From a virus, in the IMG/VR virus record IMGVR_UViG_3300035703_000008, positions 62,001-126,000 of that record: 64,000 nucleotides of DNA, one strand, 5' to 3'. A program made the position numbers and the translations under genes. This document shows positions 1-6,522 of this stretch, piece after piece. Within the stretch, counting starts at the first letter, position 1; every line of letters begins with the position of its first letter. Under the pieces are notes generated by a model. That model made no database searches, was not told where the DNA came from, and was given only the letters and a program-made list of their open reading frames with translations.

Positions 1-164
1 CTGGAGAAATCCAGTACACCGACGAGATTGACCCCAGATACCATTGCGTGTGCGTGGAACAGACTCCGGACTTTGCTCCCATCCTTTTCGAAGACGTGAT
101 CAAGAGGATCGAAGCCGAAGGCGGTCAAATAGGGTTCCGCAACGGCAATGGTCCGGTGATGTAG
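1..164 (+). CDS. C-terminal fragment of an unidentified protein (5' end outside window)
   Basis: An open frame enters from the left edge in the third frame and ends at TAG 162-164, giving 53 residues that end in RNGNGPVM. The fragment holds two Cys close together (HCVCVEQ) and an acidic helix-like stretch (FEDVIKRIEAEGG). It stops 3 bases before a tRNA gene. Too little is present to name the family. The frame is open throughout and has protein-like composition, so a real gene end is likely. Confidence 0.6.
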   Translation, partial: GEIQYTDEIDPRYHCVCVEQTPDFAPILFEDVIKRIEAEGGQIGFRNGNGPVM

Positions 165-167
165 ATT

Positions 168-243
168 CCGACCGTAGCTCAGTGGATAGAGCATCTGCCT
201 TCTAAGCAGAGAGTCGCAGGTTCGATTCCTGCCGGTCGGGCCA
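168..243 (+). tRNA. tRNA-Arg (anticodon TCT)
   Basis: A complete cloverleaf is visible. The acceptor strands CCGACCG and CGGTCGG pair fully, the discriminator is G, and CCA is encoded. The D arm contains AGCTCAGTGGATAGAGC. The anticodon loop CTTCTAA sits on a TCTGC/GCAGA stem, and the T arm has GGTTCGATTCC. The anticodon TCT reads AGA. Encoding CCA in the DNA is common in both bacterial and phage tRNAs. Confidence 0.97.
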
Positions 244-302
244 GTAAAAAGCATATTGCTACAAGTGCAAACAGATTTCGAGACGATGTCATATAATAAT
301 AC

Positions 303-425
303 ATGCGTTCAAAATCTGTCGTTCCTGTTGTTTTGCTCATACTCTTTGCCTTGGCTCTGATCGCTGTCGGCGAAGTCCTGGAGTGTGTGATGTTGATCAA
401 TCCCTATGAGACCTGGTGCGATTGA
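303..425 (+). CDS. Small single-pass membrane peptide, hypothetical (40 aa)
   Basis: A 40-residue frame begins MRSKS and continues into an uninterrupted hydrophobic run of about 18 residues rich in V, L, I and A (residues 6-22). The tail ends NPYETWCD. A basic N-terminus followed by one hydrophobic helix suggests an inner-membrane peptide with the tail outside. It lies between tRNA-Arg and the reductase gene. A TATAAT hexamer at 292-297 just upstream could be a -10 element, but I see no good -35. There is no clear Shine-Dalgarno, so the call is tentative. Confidence 0.4.
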   Translation: MRSKSVVPVVLLILFALALIAVGEVLECVMLINPYETWCD

Positions 426-461
426 TTTTGATCCACTGCCACACAAAGTTTAAATATCCAT

Positions 462-1202
462 ATGGCCACTTATACTCGTCAAACCGTTACCCATGTGCAT
501 CACTGGAGTGATCGCACCTTTACCTTTCGTTGCACACGTGATCGGTCATTCCGATTCGCTGCCGGTGAATTCGTCATGATCGGACTCGAAGTCGAGGGTC
601 GGGCCGTGCTGCGTGCCTATTCAGTGACCTCGGCGCCCTGGGAAGAAGAACTGGAGTTCCTGTCGATCAAGATCGCCGACGGCGAACTCACCAGCCGACT
701 ACAACACATACAAGTGGGCGATACCGTGTTGATCGGCGAACGTGCCACCGGTACGTTAAGGAACGAAGCTCTTGCGCCCGGGCGCGATCTCTGGATGCTG
801 GCCACTGGCACAGGACTGGCACCATTCATGAGCCTGATGCGTGACCTTGACACCATCGAGCGTTGGCAGCATCTACATGTGGTACACAGCGTGAGACATG
901 GCCAGGACTTGGCCTATCACAACCAGCTGGCGGAGGCCTTTGCCGGCGAAGACCTGCATGACTTGGTGGCCGCCAAACTGGTCTATCATCCAGTGGTCAC
1001 TGGCGAGGGTGCAGCTCGCATCGGCGATCAGCTCAAGTCAGGTCAGTTGGAGTTGGATCCTGATCAGGATCGTGTGATGCTGTGCGGCAATCTCGAGTTC
1101 AATCATGAACTGGCCGAATGGTGCCGCGGTGCAGGCATGACCGAGGGTTTGATGCGTAGGCCTGGTGGCTTCGTGCTGGAACGAGCCTTTGTGGAAAAAT
1201 AA
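462..1202 (+). CDS. fpr: Ferredoxin/flavodoxin--NADP+ reductase (Fpr-like)
   Basis: This 246-residue protein has the length and architecture of bacterial Fpr. It has an N-terminal FAD-binding barrel with the flavin motif RAYS (residues 51-54) and an NADP-binding half with GTGLAPF (116-122). The C-terminal tail FVLERAFVEK is typical of bacterial subclass-I enzymes. The family moves electrons between NADPH and ferredoxin or flavodoxin through FAD. It acts in the cytoplasm and in bacteria supplies reductant to radical SAM enzymes and ribonucleotide reductase. It stands alone between a small membrane peptide and tRNA-Gly. A full-length reductase in a phage context is unusual. Its possible partners here are the six radical SAM proteins in this window (inference). 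Confidence 0.9.
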   Translation: MATYTRQTVTHVHHWSDRTFTFRCTRDRSFRFAAGEFVMIGLEVEGRAVLRAYSVTSAPWEEELEFLSIKIADGELTSRLQHIQVGDTVLIGERATGTLRNEALAPGRDLWMLATGTGLAPFMSLMRDLDTIERWQHLHVVHSVRHGQDLAYHNQLAEAFAGEDLHDLVAAKLVYHPVVTGEGAARIGDQLKSGQLELDPDQDRVMLCGNLEFNHELAEWCRGAGMTEGLMRRPGGFVLERAFVEK

Positions 1203-1213
1203 TAGATCTAGAT

Positions 1214-1287
1214 GCGGGTATGGTTTAATGGTAAAACGAAACCTTGCCAAGGTTTAGTTGCGAGTTCGATTCTCGCTACCCGCTCCA
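1214..1287 (+). tRNA. tRNA-Gly (anticodon GCC)
   Basis: The acceptor strands GCGGGTA and TACCCGC pair, followed by T and an encoded CCA. The anticodon arm AAACC-TTGCCAA-GGTTT gives anticodon GCC, reading GGC and GGT. The T arm contains GCGAGTTCGATTCTCGC. It begins 11 bases after the reductase stop codon and may be co-transcribed with it. Confidence 0.97.
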
Positions 1288-1293
1288 CGCTGG

Positions 1294-1322
1294 TTGACAT
1301 CTAAAACCCGATATTGTATACT
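1294..1322 (+). promoter_or_regulatory. Sigma70-type promoter for tRNA-Ser
   Basis: A perfect -35 TTGACA (1294-1299) is separated by exactly 17 bases from the -10 TATACT (1317-1322). The predicted start lies just upstream of tRNA-Ser at 1333. This is one of the strongest consensus promoters in the window. It suggests early transcription by host RNA polymerase. Confidence 0.85.
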
Positions 1323-1332
1323 AACAACAACT

Positions 1333-1423
1333 GGAGACGTGACCGAGAGGCCGAAGGTGCTCCCCTGCTAAGGGAGTATGCGCCAAAAGCGCATCGTGGG
1401 TTCGAATCCCACCGTCTCCGCCA
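1333..1423 (+). tRNA. tRNA-Ser (anticodon GCT)
   Basis: This is a class II tRNA with a long variable arm (stem around TGCGCCAAAAGCGCA). The acceptor strands GGAGACG and CGTCTCC pair, followed by G and an encoded CCA. The anticodon arm CTCCC-CTGCTAA-GGGAG gives GCT, reading AGC and AGT. A near-perfect promoter sits directly upstream. Confidence 0.97.
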
Positions 1424-1450
1424 AGACGTGCTGTCTAATCAACAGCTAGT

Positions 1451-1729
1451 GTGGTCCGCATGTCGAGAAGTGGTGTGATAGCCACAGGACCTTACCATTT
1501 GGAGCAAATGGCGCTGGCAATGCGACAATCCTCCCTGGTCGGGAAGCGGGTGGAAGGCATGCGTGATGGGATTGAGACCGCTCGGTTCTTGATGTGCTAC
1601 AATTACCGCCGCAGGGGGGAAGCACCTGTTGTCATCAGTGAAGGCGTGAGCGAAAGTATGGCCATGCCCCAACTACCAGGGGAGAGCACCACCCCGAGCT
1701 TCTGCGACTCTGTTATAGAGCGGACCTGA
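1451..1729 (+). CDS. Hypothetical protein (92 aa), doubtful
   Basis: A GTG-initiated frame (alternative ATG at 1460) runs to TGA at 1727-1729. The sequence is mixed, with a helix-like middle (GMRDGIETARFLMCYNYR), and matches no family I recognise. No convincing Shine-Dalgarno precedes either start. A competing open frame without an ATG near its start lies antisense at 1603-1884 (for example ITESQKLGVVLSPGSW) and reads equally protein-like. Either frame, or neither, may be real. Confidence 0.3.
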   Translation: MVRMSRSGVIATGPYHLEQMALAMRQSSLVGKRVEGMRDGIETARFLMCYNYRRRGEAPVVISEGVSESMAMPQLPGESTTPSFCDSVIERT

Positions 1730-1884
1730 TCCTGGCCGGTCAGGATGAGCATGCGGCGGGGGACATTGGCGTTGGATTCATAGTCCAGATAACGTTCGGG
1801 TCTTAAACACAGGGTAGTGCCTTCACCGATGACGATATCGCCACAGATATCTCGGCATAAAACGATGTCTTTGCTGTGTCTGGG
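1730..1884 (-). other. Gene-poor stretch with an antisense open frame, possible gene remnant
   Basis: No plus-strand gene is visible here. On the minus strand a frame is open from 1884 down to TAA 1603-1605. It includes residues such as DICGDIVIGEGTTLCLRPER and YLDYESNANVPRRMLILTG, which look more like real protein than chance. It has no ATG until the middle and a stop (TAA) immediately upstream at 1885-1887. It may be a decayed gene. I see no RNA structure that I can name. Confidence 0.2.
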
Positions 1885-1913
1885 TTAAATATTTTCCTAT
1901 ACGGAGTCAAATC

Positions 1914-2108
1914 ATGGATATATCCATATTACTATTATTGGCAGCAGTGGCAGTGCTTGTATTTTTGTTGAGCAAAAAACAGAACCGTCCGCAAAATCTC
2001 GATGTCAACAACGATGGCGTGCTCAATGAAAAAGATGCAGAAATATTAGATCAGAATTTGCCCAAAGATCCCGACCCCCGCGTCGAAGAATCCCGGGATC
2101 GTAGATGA
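1914..2108 (+). CDS. Small membrane-anchored protein with one EF-hand-like calcium loop (64 aa)
   Basis: Residues 4-20 form one hydrophobic helix, followed by a basic stop-transfer patch (KKQNR). Then comes the loop DVNNDGVLNEKDAE. This matches the EF-hand/dockerin pattern, with oxygen-bearing residues at positions 1, 3, 5 and 12 and Gly at 6. The likely topology is an N-terminal anchor with a soluble calcium-binding tail. The start is set by an upstream CGGAG. The gene overlaps the next one at ATGATGA. The partner and role are unknown; the EF-hand reading rests on the motif only. Confidence 0.6.
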   Translation: MDISILLLLAAVAVLVFLLSKKQNRPQNLDVNNDGVLNEKDAEILDQNLPKDPDPRVEESRDRR

Positions 2109-2494
2109 TGTTGGGCACGATGAAAAAAATCGCGTCATTGGCCTGTGTGGCATTGATATCGTGGTCATGCACCGAGGAGTCTTCTCGCACCGGTGCCGAC
2201 GGATACACATTTGGCACCAAGCAGTTTGAGAAAAAAACCGTGACTGTGGAAATAGTAGTACATCCCACACTAGAAGAACTGCAGACCGAAGCCGAAAGAA
2301 TAGGCGCTGTGCGAAGAATCAATAACCAATCTGCGAGTGTCCAGGCATTTACTCATCTTTATCCACCCAATTTTGATACTTGCACCATACACATGGTAGA
2401 TCCTTCGGTCCATTACAGTCCGGAATTCGTGGGCCACGAATTCTTACATTGCGTGTACGGTCAGTGGCACACTGACAATCACAGTCGTCAATAA
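2105..2494 (+). CDS. Predicted lipoprotein with HExxH metalloprotease-like motif
   Basis: The N-terminus has a lipoprotein-type signal. From the internal Met at 2120 it reads MKKIASLACVALISWSC, with a lipobox-like ISWSC where the Cys would be lipidated. Near the C-terminus GHEFLHCVYG contains HEFLH, the zinc-ligand/catalytic HExxH of many metallopeptidases. At 129 residues it is short for a full peptidase, and a third zinc ligand is not obvious (candidates are the later H in GQWH or TDNH). It is translationally coupled to the EF-hand protein upstream. It could be a small envelope peptidase or an inactive relative. The start at 2120 gives the cleaner signal peptide. Confidence 0.5.
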   Translation: MMLGTMKKIASLACVALISWSCTEESSRTGADGYTFGTKQFEKKTVTVEIVVHPTLEELQTEAERIGAVRRINNQSASVQAFTHLYPPNFDTCTIHMVDPSVHYSPEFVGHEFLHCVYGQWHTDNHSRQ

Positions 2495-2504
2495 ACAAGA
2501 TCCA

Positions 2505-2579
2505 GCATCGTTAGCTCAGTGGTAGAGCAGGGCCCTTACAAGGCCAAGGTCGGGAGTTCGACCCTCTCACGATGCACCA
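2505..2579 (+). tRNA. tRNA-Val (anticodon TAC)
   Basis: The acceptor strands GCATCGT and ACGATGC pair, then A and an encoded CCA. The D arm is GCTCAGTGGTAGAGC and the anticodon loop CTTACAA gives TAC, reading GTA. The first anticodon-stem pair is a G-A mismatch, and one T-stem pair is G-T. It ends 15 bases before the radical SAM start codon. Confidence 0.95.
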
Positions 2580-2594
2580 GTCATACATAAACAT

Positions 2595-3911
2595 ATGAAT
2601 CGCAAAGACACCTTCTGTATACTGCCTTTTGTGGGCATGAACGTGCATATCAATGGAGGTCTCACTCCATGCTGTTATCAAGATCGCGGACCCGATGTCA
2701 AATATCGATTCCAAGACTACCAACAATGGCGCCAAGAAGGTCTCGCAGATCTTAAACGAGATCTCCTCACCGGAGTGAGAAACAGCCAATGTCGGCGATG
2801 CTGGGACGAAGAAGATGCCGGTGCTGACAGTTACCGACAGCAACACAACAAACAATACCCCAACCATCCAGCCTGGAAGATCGACGTCACTGAGCCGGGA
2901 TGGGAAAATCTCATCTATGATTTTCGCATGCTACATCTTGAATTTGACAGTCTTTGCAATCTAAGATGCATCATGTGTCACCCCACGGTGAGCACCAGTC
3001 TCGAGACTGAATACAAGCTCAATGCCGATCGATATCAGCCCTTTACCGGAATACTAAATTTTGAAAAAATCAAGTGGACCGAGACCGAACAATTTGAAAA
3101 ACTACTGTCGGCCTTGCAAAACGTAGACACTCTCATGGTCACCGGAGGCGAGCCTCTCACCAATCCCACATTCATACGACTGCTAAAGTCATTTCCCAAT
3201 CTCGAAGAACTCAATATATCAGTGACCACTAATGCCACTGTGATCAAGGACGATGTATACGAATTACTGAGTCGGGCCAAGACCAGTTCCATCACTGTGA
3301 GCTTGGAAGGCATTGGTGCCCACAACGATTATCTGCGGCACGGCAGCGACTGGGACACCGTGGATGCCAACATACAAAAACTGGCACAATTACCTAACTG
3401 GCGATGGATACCCATCAATATAGCCACTGTTTTACAATATACCAGTCTCTGGAGCTTGTCACCATTGATCGACTACTGTATAGAACGCGGCTACAATCTC
3501 CGGATCAACCATCTGCATCACCCTGACTATCTCACATTGTCGTGCATGGAAGACAAGGAACGCAAGAAATTCGTTGCCCAGCTACGCAAGAAATTCAAGG
3601 GACTTTATATAAGTCGTAGGGAGCCACGTGGCAAACAAATCACCTATGCCATAGACACCTTACTGAACACCGAATTTAATTCCAAATCTCGAGAAAAGTT
3701 TTTTTCTTATGTTGGCATGCTAGACAGCGTGAGAGGTACCAAGTTCCATGAAATATTTGACATCAACGAAAAGAGATCCAAATGTCAAAAATCAGTATCC
3801 CCGACGTCATTGAATTCGTCAATCAGCAAGGACCCAACACCCGCGTTTATCTCGGGGCCGATTCAGAACGATTCCGCGAACGCGGAGTCTGGTGGGCCGA
3901 ATACACCGTAG
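2595..3911 (+). CDS. Radical SAM protein with N-terminal twitch-like Cys region
   Basis: The radical SAM cluster motif CNLRCIMC (Cys 121, 125, 128) binds the 4Fe-4S cluster that cleaves S-adenosylmethionine. The SAM-contact motif GGEP follows at 184-187. Before the core is a region with FCILPF, a CC pair (26-27) and CRRCWDEE (66-73). This resembles the N-terminal twitch region of the N_Twi_rSAM family, in which an auxiliary cluster is expected. Substrate unknown. The C-terminal 40 or so residues are odd: low-complexity, Ser/Pro/Asn-rich, and encoded in a different frame over the next gene. The functional protein may end near residue 395. Five relatives lie at 37483-46122. Confidence 0.85.
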   Translation: MNRKDTFCILPFVGMNVHINGGLTPCCYQDRGPDVKYRFQDYQQWRQEGLADLKRDLLTGVRNSQCRRCWDEEDAGADSYRQQHNKQYPNHPAWKIDVTEPGWENLIYDFRMLHLEFDSLCNLRCIMCHPTVSTSLETEYKLNADRYQPFTGILNFEKIKWTETEQFEKLLSALQNVDTLMVTGGEPLTNPTFIRLLKSFPNLEELNISVTTNATVIKDDVYELLSRAKTSSITVSLEGIGAHNDYLRHGSDWDTVDANIQKLAQLPNWRWIPINIATVLQYTSLWSLSPLIDYCIERGYNLRINHLHHPDYLTLSCMEDKERKKFVAQLRKKFKGLYISRREPRGKQITYAIDTLLNTEFNSKSREKFFSYVGMLDSVRGTKFHEIFDINEKRSKCQKSVSPTSLNSSISKDPTPAFISGPIQNDSANAESGGPNTP

Positions 3912-4252
3912 TGGTAGTGATACATATCAACGGCAACAACGGCTGCCGTATTTTCGGCGAAGTCACTAGAGAACGCGACTATGATCAACGGCAGGATCGT
4001 CCCAGCATGCGTCTCATGAACGAAGTATATCGTGTCAGTGAGCTGTTCCAGAATCTCGCACCAGCCCTGACAAATCGCGAAGTGGAAGTGCATCTTGACA
4101 TCAATCCCAACGAGCTGCATGGAAGTTCTTGCGTGATACAGCAAGCCATCGGCTATATAAGAGGTACCTGCAATGTGATCCCCATGGTCAAACCGCAGGC
4201 ATTCGCGGCCAGCTATGCAGCTGACCGATTCCGCAATCTCAAAGTAGCATAA
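3782..4252 (+). CDS. YkuK-like RNase H-fold protein (DUF458-type)
   Basis: The 156-residue protein shows the pattern of the YkuK/DUF458 family. An early YLGADSE resembles the family's GTDSQ. A central EVHLDINPNELHGSS and the late KPQAFAASYAADRF match its conserved C-terminal block. The fold is RNase H-like; the biochemical role is not settled. It overlaps the preceding radical SAM frame by 130 bp in another reading frame. It is followed after 10 bases by the rpoZ-like gene. The assignment rests on remembered motifs, not on a search. Confidence 0.7.
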   Translation: MSKISIPDVIEFVNQQGPNTRVYLGADSERFRERGVWWAEYTVVVVIHINGNNGCRIFGEVTRERDYDQRQDRPSMRLMNEVYRVSELFQNLAPALTNREVEVHLDINPNELHGSSCVIQQAIGYIRGTCNVIPMVKPQAFAASYAADRFRNLKVA

Positions 4253-4262
4253 AGGAAACATC

Positions 4263-4499
4263 GTGGCCAGAATTACCAGCGAAACCGCTGCACAGAAAGT
4301 CGGTAGCAAATATGATCTCATCCTGATCGCGTCGCGACGTGCTCGCGAACTCAGACACGGACATGCACCCATGGTCGCTGCCGAAGACGACAACGAAGTG
4401 GTCATCGCTCTCAGAGAGATCGAACAAGGTCTTGTGGGTCGCGATTATCTTCTCAAGCAACCCGATCTCAAACACGAACCAAGGAAATCACGCACATGA
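4263..4499 (+). CDS. rpoZ: RNA polymerase omega subunit homologue
   Basis: The 78-residue sequence follows bacterial omega closely. MARITSETAAQKVGSKYDL is followed by ILIASRRARELRHG, then NEVVIALREIEQGLV, which are the conserved blocks that clamp the beta-prime C-terminus. Omega helps assemble and stabilise RNA polymerase. The start is GTG at 4263 with AAAGGA upstream. The stop overlaps the next ATG (ATGA). Length is slightly short of the roughly 90 residues of E. coli omega, lacking its C-terminal tail. A phage-borne copy could compete with or replace host omega (inference). Confidence 0.9.
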   Translation: MARITSETAAQKVGSKYDLILIASRRARELRHGHAPMVAAEDDNEVVIALREIEQGLVGRDYLLKQPDLKHEPRKSRT

Positions 4500-4651
4500 A
4501 AGCCAACAGCCAATATCGCATGAGCAAGCAATCAAAGATCTTCTTAGGCAATGCCTGGAATCGCAGGGATCGCGAACAGTATCGCCGGGCTTTGATCCAG
4601 GCCGAATTGGACAGCAAGATTGTAGTGCGAGCCAAAATCAAAGATAATTAA
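4496..4651 (+). CDS. Small basic hypothetical protein (51 aa)
   Basis: It begins at ATG 4496, overlapping the omega stop codon (ATGA), and ends at TAA 4649-4651. The product starts MKANSQYRMSKQSKIF, is rich in Arg and Lys, and has a helical middle (REQYRRALIQAELDSKI). Coupled translation with the omega homologue suggests a shared function in transcription or nucleic-acid binding, but nothing recognisable supports this. It ends 8 bases before tRNA-Thr. Confidence 0.55.
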   Translation: MKANSQYRMSKQSKIFLGNAWNRRDREQYRRALIQAELDSKIVVRAKIKDN

Positions 4652-4658
4652 AAGTATT

Positions 4659-4733
4659 GCTGGATTAGCTCAGGGGTAGAGCAACCGCCTTGTAAGCGGT
4701 AGGTCGTCAGTTCGAATCCGACATCCAGCACCA
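4659..4733 (+). tRNA. tRNA-Thr (anticodon TGT)
   Basis: The acceptor strands GCTGGAT and ATCCAGC pair, then A and encoded CCA. The D arm GCTCAGGGGTAGAGC and the anticodon arm ACCGC-CTTGTAA-GCGGT give TGT, reading ACA. One T-stem pair (A-C) is mismatched. Confidence 0.96.
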
Positions 4734-4750
4734 TCCATCGAGGTACTCTC

Positions 4751-4906
4751 ATGCCCATCAAAGGACTCAAAGAAATCCTGGAAAAGAAACGCGGTAACAC
4801 CGTGCCCGGGGAGAAAACCCCCGATGCCACGGACCGTGGTCCGGCACCCAAGTCACCAGTGCAAAGCAACAAACCCGCTCGTCGCGCTGCGGGTCGAGGT
4901 CGTTAG
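4751..4906 (+). CDS. Small basic hypothetical protein (51 aa)
   Basis: ATG 4751 to TAG 4904-4906. The N-terminus MPIKGLKEILEKKRG is helical and charged. The rest is Pro/Ala/Arg-rich and ends KPARRAAGRGR, an unstructured basic tail suggestive of RNA or DNA binding. Its last base is the first base of the next gene's GTG start. No family recognised. Confidence 0.5.
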   Translation: MPIKGLKEILEKKRGNTVPGEKTPDATDRGPAPKSPVQSNKPARRAAGRGR

Positions 4907-5934
4907 TGAGCTATCAAGAAACCTATCAAGGCGAGATCTTCGTCAAGAGCGGTTGCTTGGATCACGAATATCATCTCCTGGAAAGCATCAGAGCCATGCT
5001 GATCAAGGCTGGTTGGATCAGCCAAGATCCACGCCGCTTGATCTGGCAACGCGATCACCGACGTGCATGGTTGGCCATAGTAGACGACATCGAGTCCATA
5101 CCCGAACATTCGCACGAAGATTTCCTGGCCACTCTGGGGCACGATGATCTAGTGATCACCGACAACTTTATCGCACGTCCTGTCCGGGCCCGTGTGATCG
5201 AGCTGCCACGATCCTGGTTTGGCATCTATGCCTATCGGCCCGAGATCACTGTCGACGAGCCTGATCGCGACTATGGATTTGCTGTGAACCGCCTGGATGC
5301 CGTGCGTGCCCAGATACTCTTGGAGATGCAGCAGTGGCGCCACCTCAGTGGTGTACAAGGCTATGTGAATTTCAACTGTGCTAGCCATGCCCTGGACCAG
5401 ACCTATCAGCAAAAACGCGAGCTATGGGCACGGGTGTGCGAAGATCTGCGCGCCTGGCATGAAGATCGCTATGATCGAGCTATTCGCGACATTGATACCT
5501 TGATACCATTCCGCAACCACGACCTCGAGCTGGAGCAGGTCATGCAACGATCTTTGCTCAATGTCATCGTTGAGACCTACAGCAGCGACTACTCAGTGAG
5601 CGTGAGTGAAAAGATATTCCGCGCTTTGGTCACACCGCGACCATGGACCGTGTTTGGCGGCATGTGGACCGTGGCCCGACTGGAACAACTGGGCTTTGAT
5701 TGCGTGAGAGACATAGTGGATCACAAAACCGATGCCATGAAAAGCACCGAAGACCGCATCAAAGAATTCGTTCGCAACTCGGCCAATCATTGGCGCAGCC
5801 TGGTGTGGTCAGAAATCAAAGATCGCTGTGAACAGGCTGCACAACACAATCAAGCAGTGCTGGCCAGCATGCGTGAGCAGTGGCCCACAGATCAGGCCCG
5901 GTTCTTGCAAGAATTACAGCCGTTGCTGGCTTAA
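4906..5934 (+). CDS. Glycosyltransferase-like protein, divergent TEK-motif family
   Basis: The 342-residue product starts at GTG 4906, touching the previous stop. The C-terminal third has VSEKIFRALVTPRPWTVFGG followed by LEQLGFDCVRDIVDH. This aligns with the (T/S)EK-x-x-(K/R)-(P/A)...PF...LxxLGFxTFxxxxDxSYD block of the genes at 30061, 31157, 38780 and 43590. That block resembles the nucleotide-sugar site of exostosin/GT10-like GT-B enzymes. I therefore read this as the most divergent member. It lacks the DxSYD ending seen in the others, so activity is uncertain. Confidence 0.45.
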   Translation: MSYQETYQGEIFVKSGCLDHEYHLLESIRAMLIKAGWISQDPRRLIWQRDHRRAWLAIVDDIESIPEHSHEDFLATLGHDDLVITDNFIARPVRARVIELPRSWFGIYAYRPEITVDEPDRDYGFAVNRLDAVRAQILLEMQQWRHLSGVQGYVNFNCASHALDQTYQQKRELWARVCEDLRAWHEDRYDRAIRDIDTLIPFRNHDLELEQVMQRSLLNVIVETYSSDYSVSVSEKIFRALVTPRPWTVFGGMWTVARLEQLGFDCVRDIVDHKTDAMKSTEDRIKEFVRNSANHWRSLVWSEIKDRCEQAAQHNQAVLASMREQWPTDQARFLQELQPLLA

Positions 5935-6488
5935 AAATCCCACTGCGACCAAGTCACAGGCCGGGCGCACCAATCTCGAGTAAACTGGAATTCCGGTGGT
6001 TGTCCAGCTAGATAGTTTTTTATCATGCGAGCTCGTTGGTCTTCGTCGTGCATGTGGTGGCTGGAATCTGGGTCTACGATCTCAATCCATTCCACAGGAT
6101 CACGGAAAATGTTGGTATTGGCGGGATTGGTAACGATCTCTACAGCACGGAATCCACAATAGTATCTGAGATCTTCCATGTCTTGTATCACGATGCCCTC
6201 GGGCTCGGCCAGTTGTGCCAGCACAGGCGCATGTGTACGACCCAATACATCCAGGGCCATCATGCGTGTATCGCCCACGATCACTTGCCAGTTGGCATCA
6301 ACAAAGATGGGTTTCCTGAGTCGATCTTGCCGGAGATTTTCTACCATCCAATTCAATCGCACGAGATTGATGCGGCTGTCACCGTGATTGGTGGGTTGAT
6401 TGGCCTGGGCTAACATCTGGTCCAGGACGCGCACAGGGCGTATGCGCTGCACGTCGCAGTGTTCGATCCAACACAGTGAAATAGTCAT
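5931..6488 (-). CDS. ParB-like N-terminal-domain protein
   Basis: Within 185 residues, LRQDRLRKPIFVDANWQVI followed by GDTRMMALDVLG fits the ParB/Srx-like domain. In that fold a GxxR-type loop binds CTP or catalyses nuclease or phosphoryl chemistry. No helix-turn-helix partition domain follows, so this is not a full partition protein. Phages often carry such short ParB-like proteins as nucleases or regulators. It is encoded opposite its neighbours. Its 3' end overlaps the preceding gene tail-to-tail by 4 bases. Its start codon coincides with the outward -35 of the tmRNA promoter. Confidence 0.45.
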   Translation of the reverse strand: MTISLCWIEHCDVQRIRPVRVLDQMLAQANQPTNHGDSRINLVRLNWMVENLRQDRLRKPIFVDANWQVIVGDTRMMALDVLGRTHAPVLAQLAEPEGIVIQDMEDLRYYCGFRAVEIVTNPANTNIFRDPVEWIEIVDPDSSHHMHDEDQRARMIKNYLAGQPPEFQFTRDWCARPVTWSQWDF

Positions 6489-6516
6489 TGACAGTGTCTC
6501 TTTGATTTGTTAGAAT
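6488..6516 (+). promoter_or_regulatory. Sigma70-type promoter for the tmRNA
   Basis: A perfect -35 TTGACA (6488-6493), a 17-base spacer and -10 TAGAAT (6511-6516) predict a start near 6523. The -35 overlaps the start codon of the divergent ParB-like gene, so the two transcription units may interfere. Confidence 0.8.
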
Positions 6517-6522
6517 AGTTAT

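Noticed and set aside
179-400. Minus-strand frame of 73 residues including ARPAGIEPATLCLEGR
   Set aside because: It is the antisense of tRNA-Arg, a common false protein; the tRNA explains the sequence.
2511-2867. Minus-strand 118-residue frame over the tRNA-Val and radical SAM start
   Set aside because: It is antisense to a tRNA and a clear gene and has no ribosome site.
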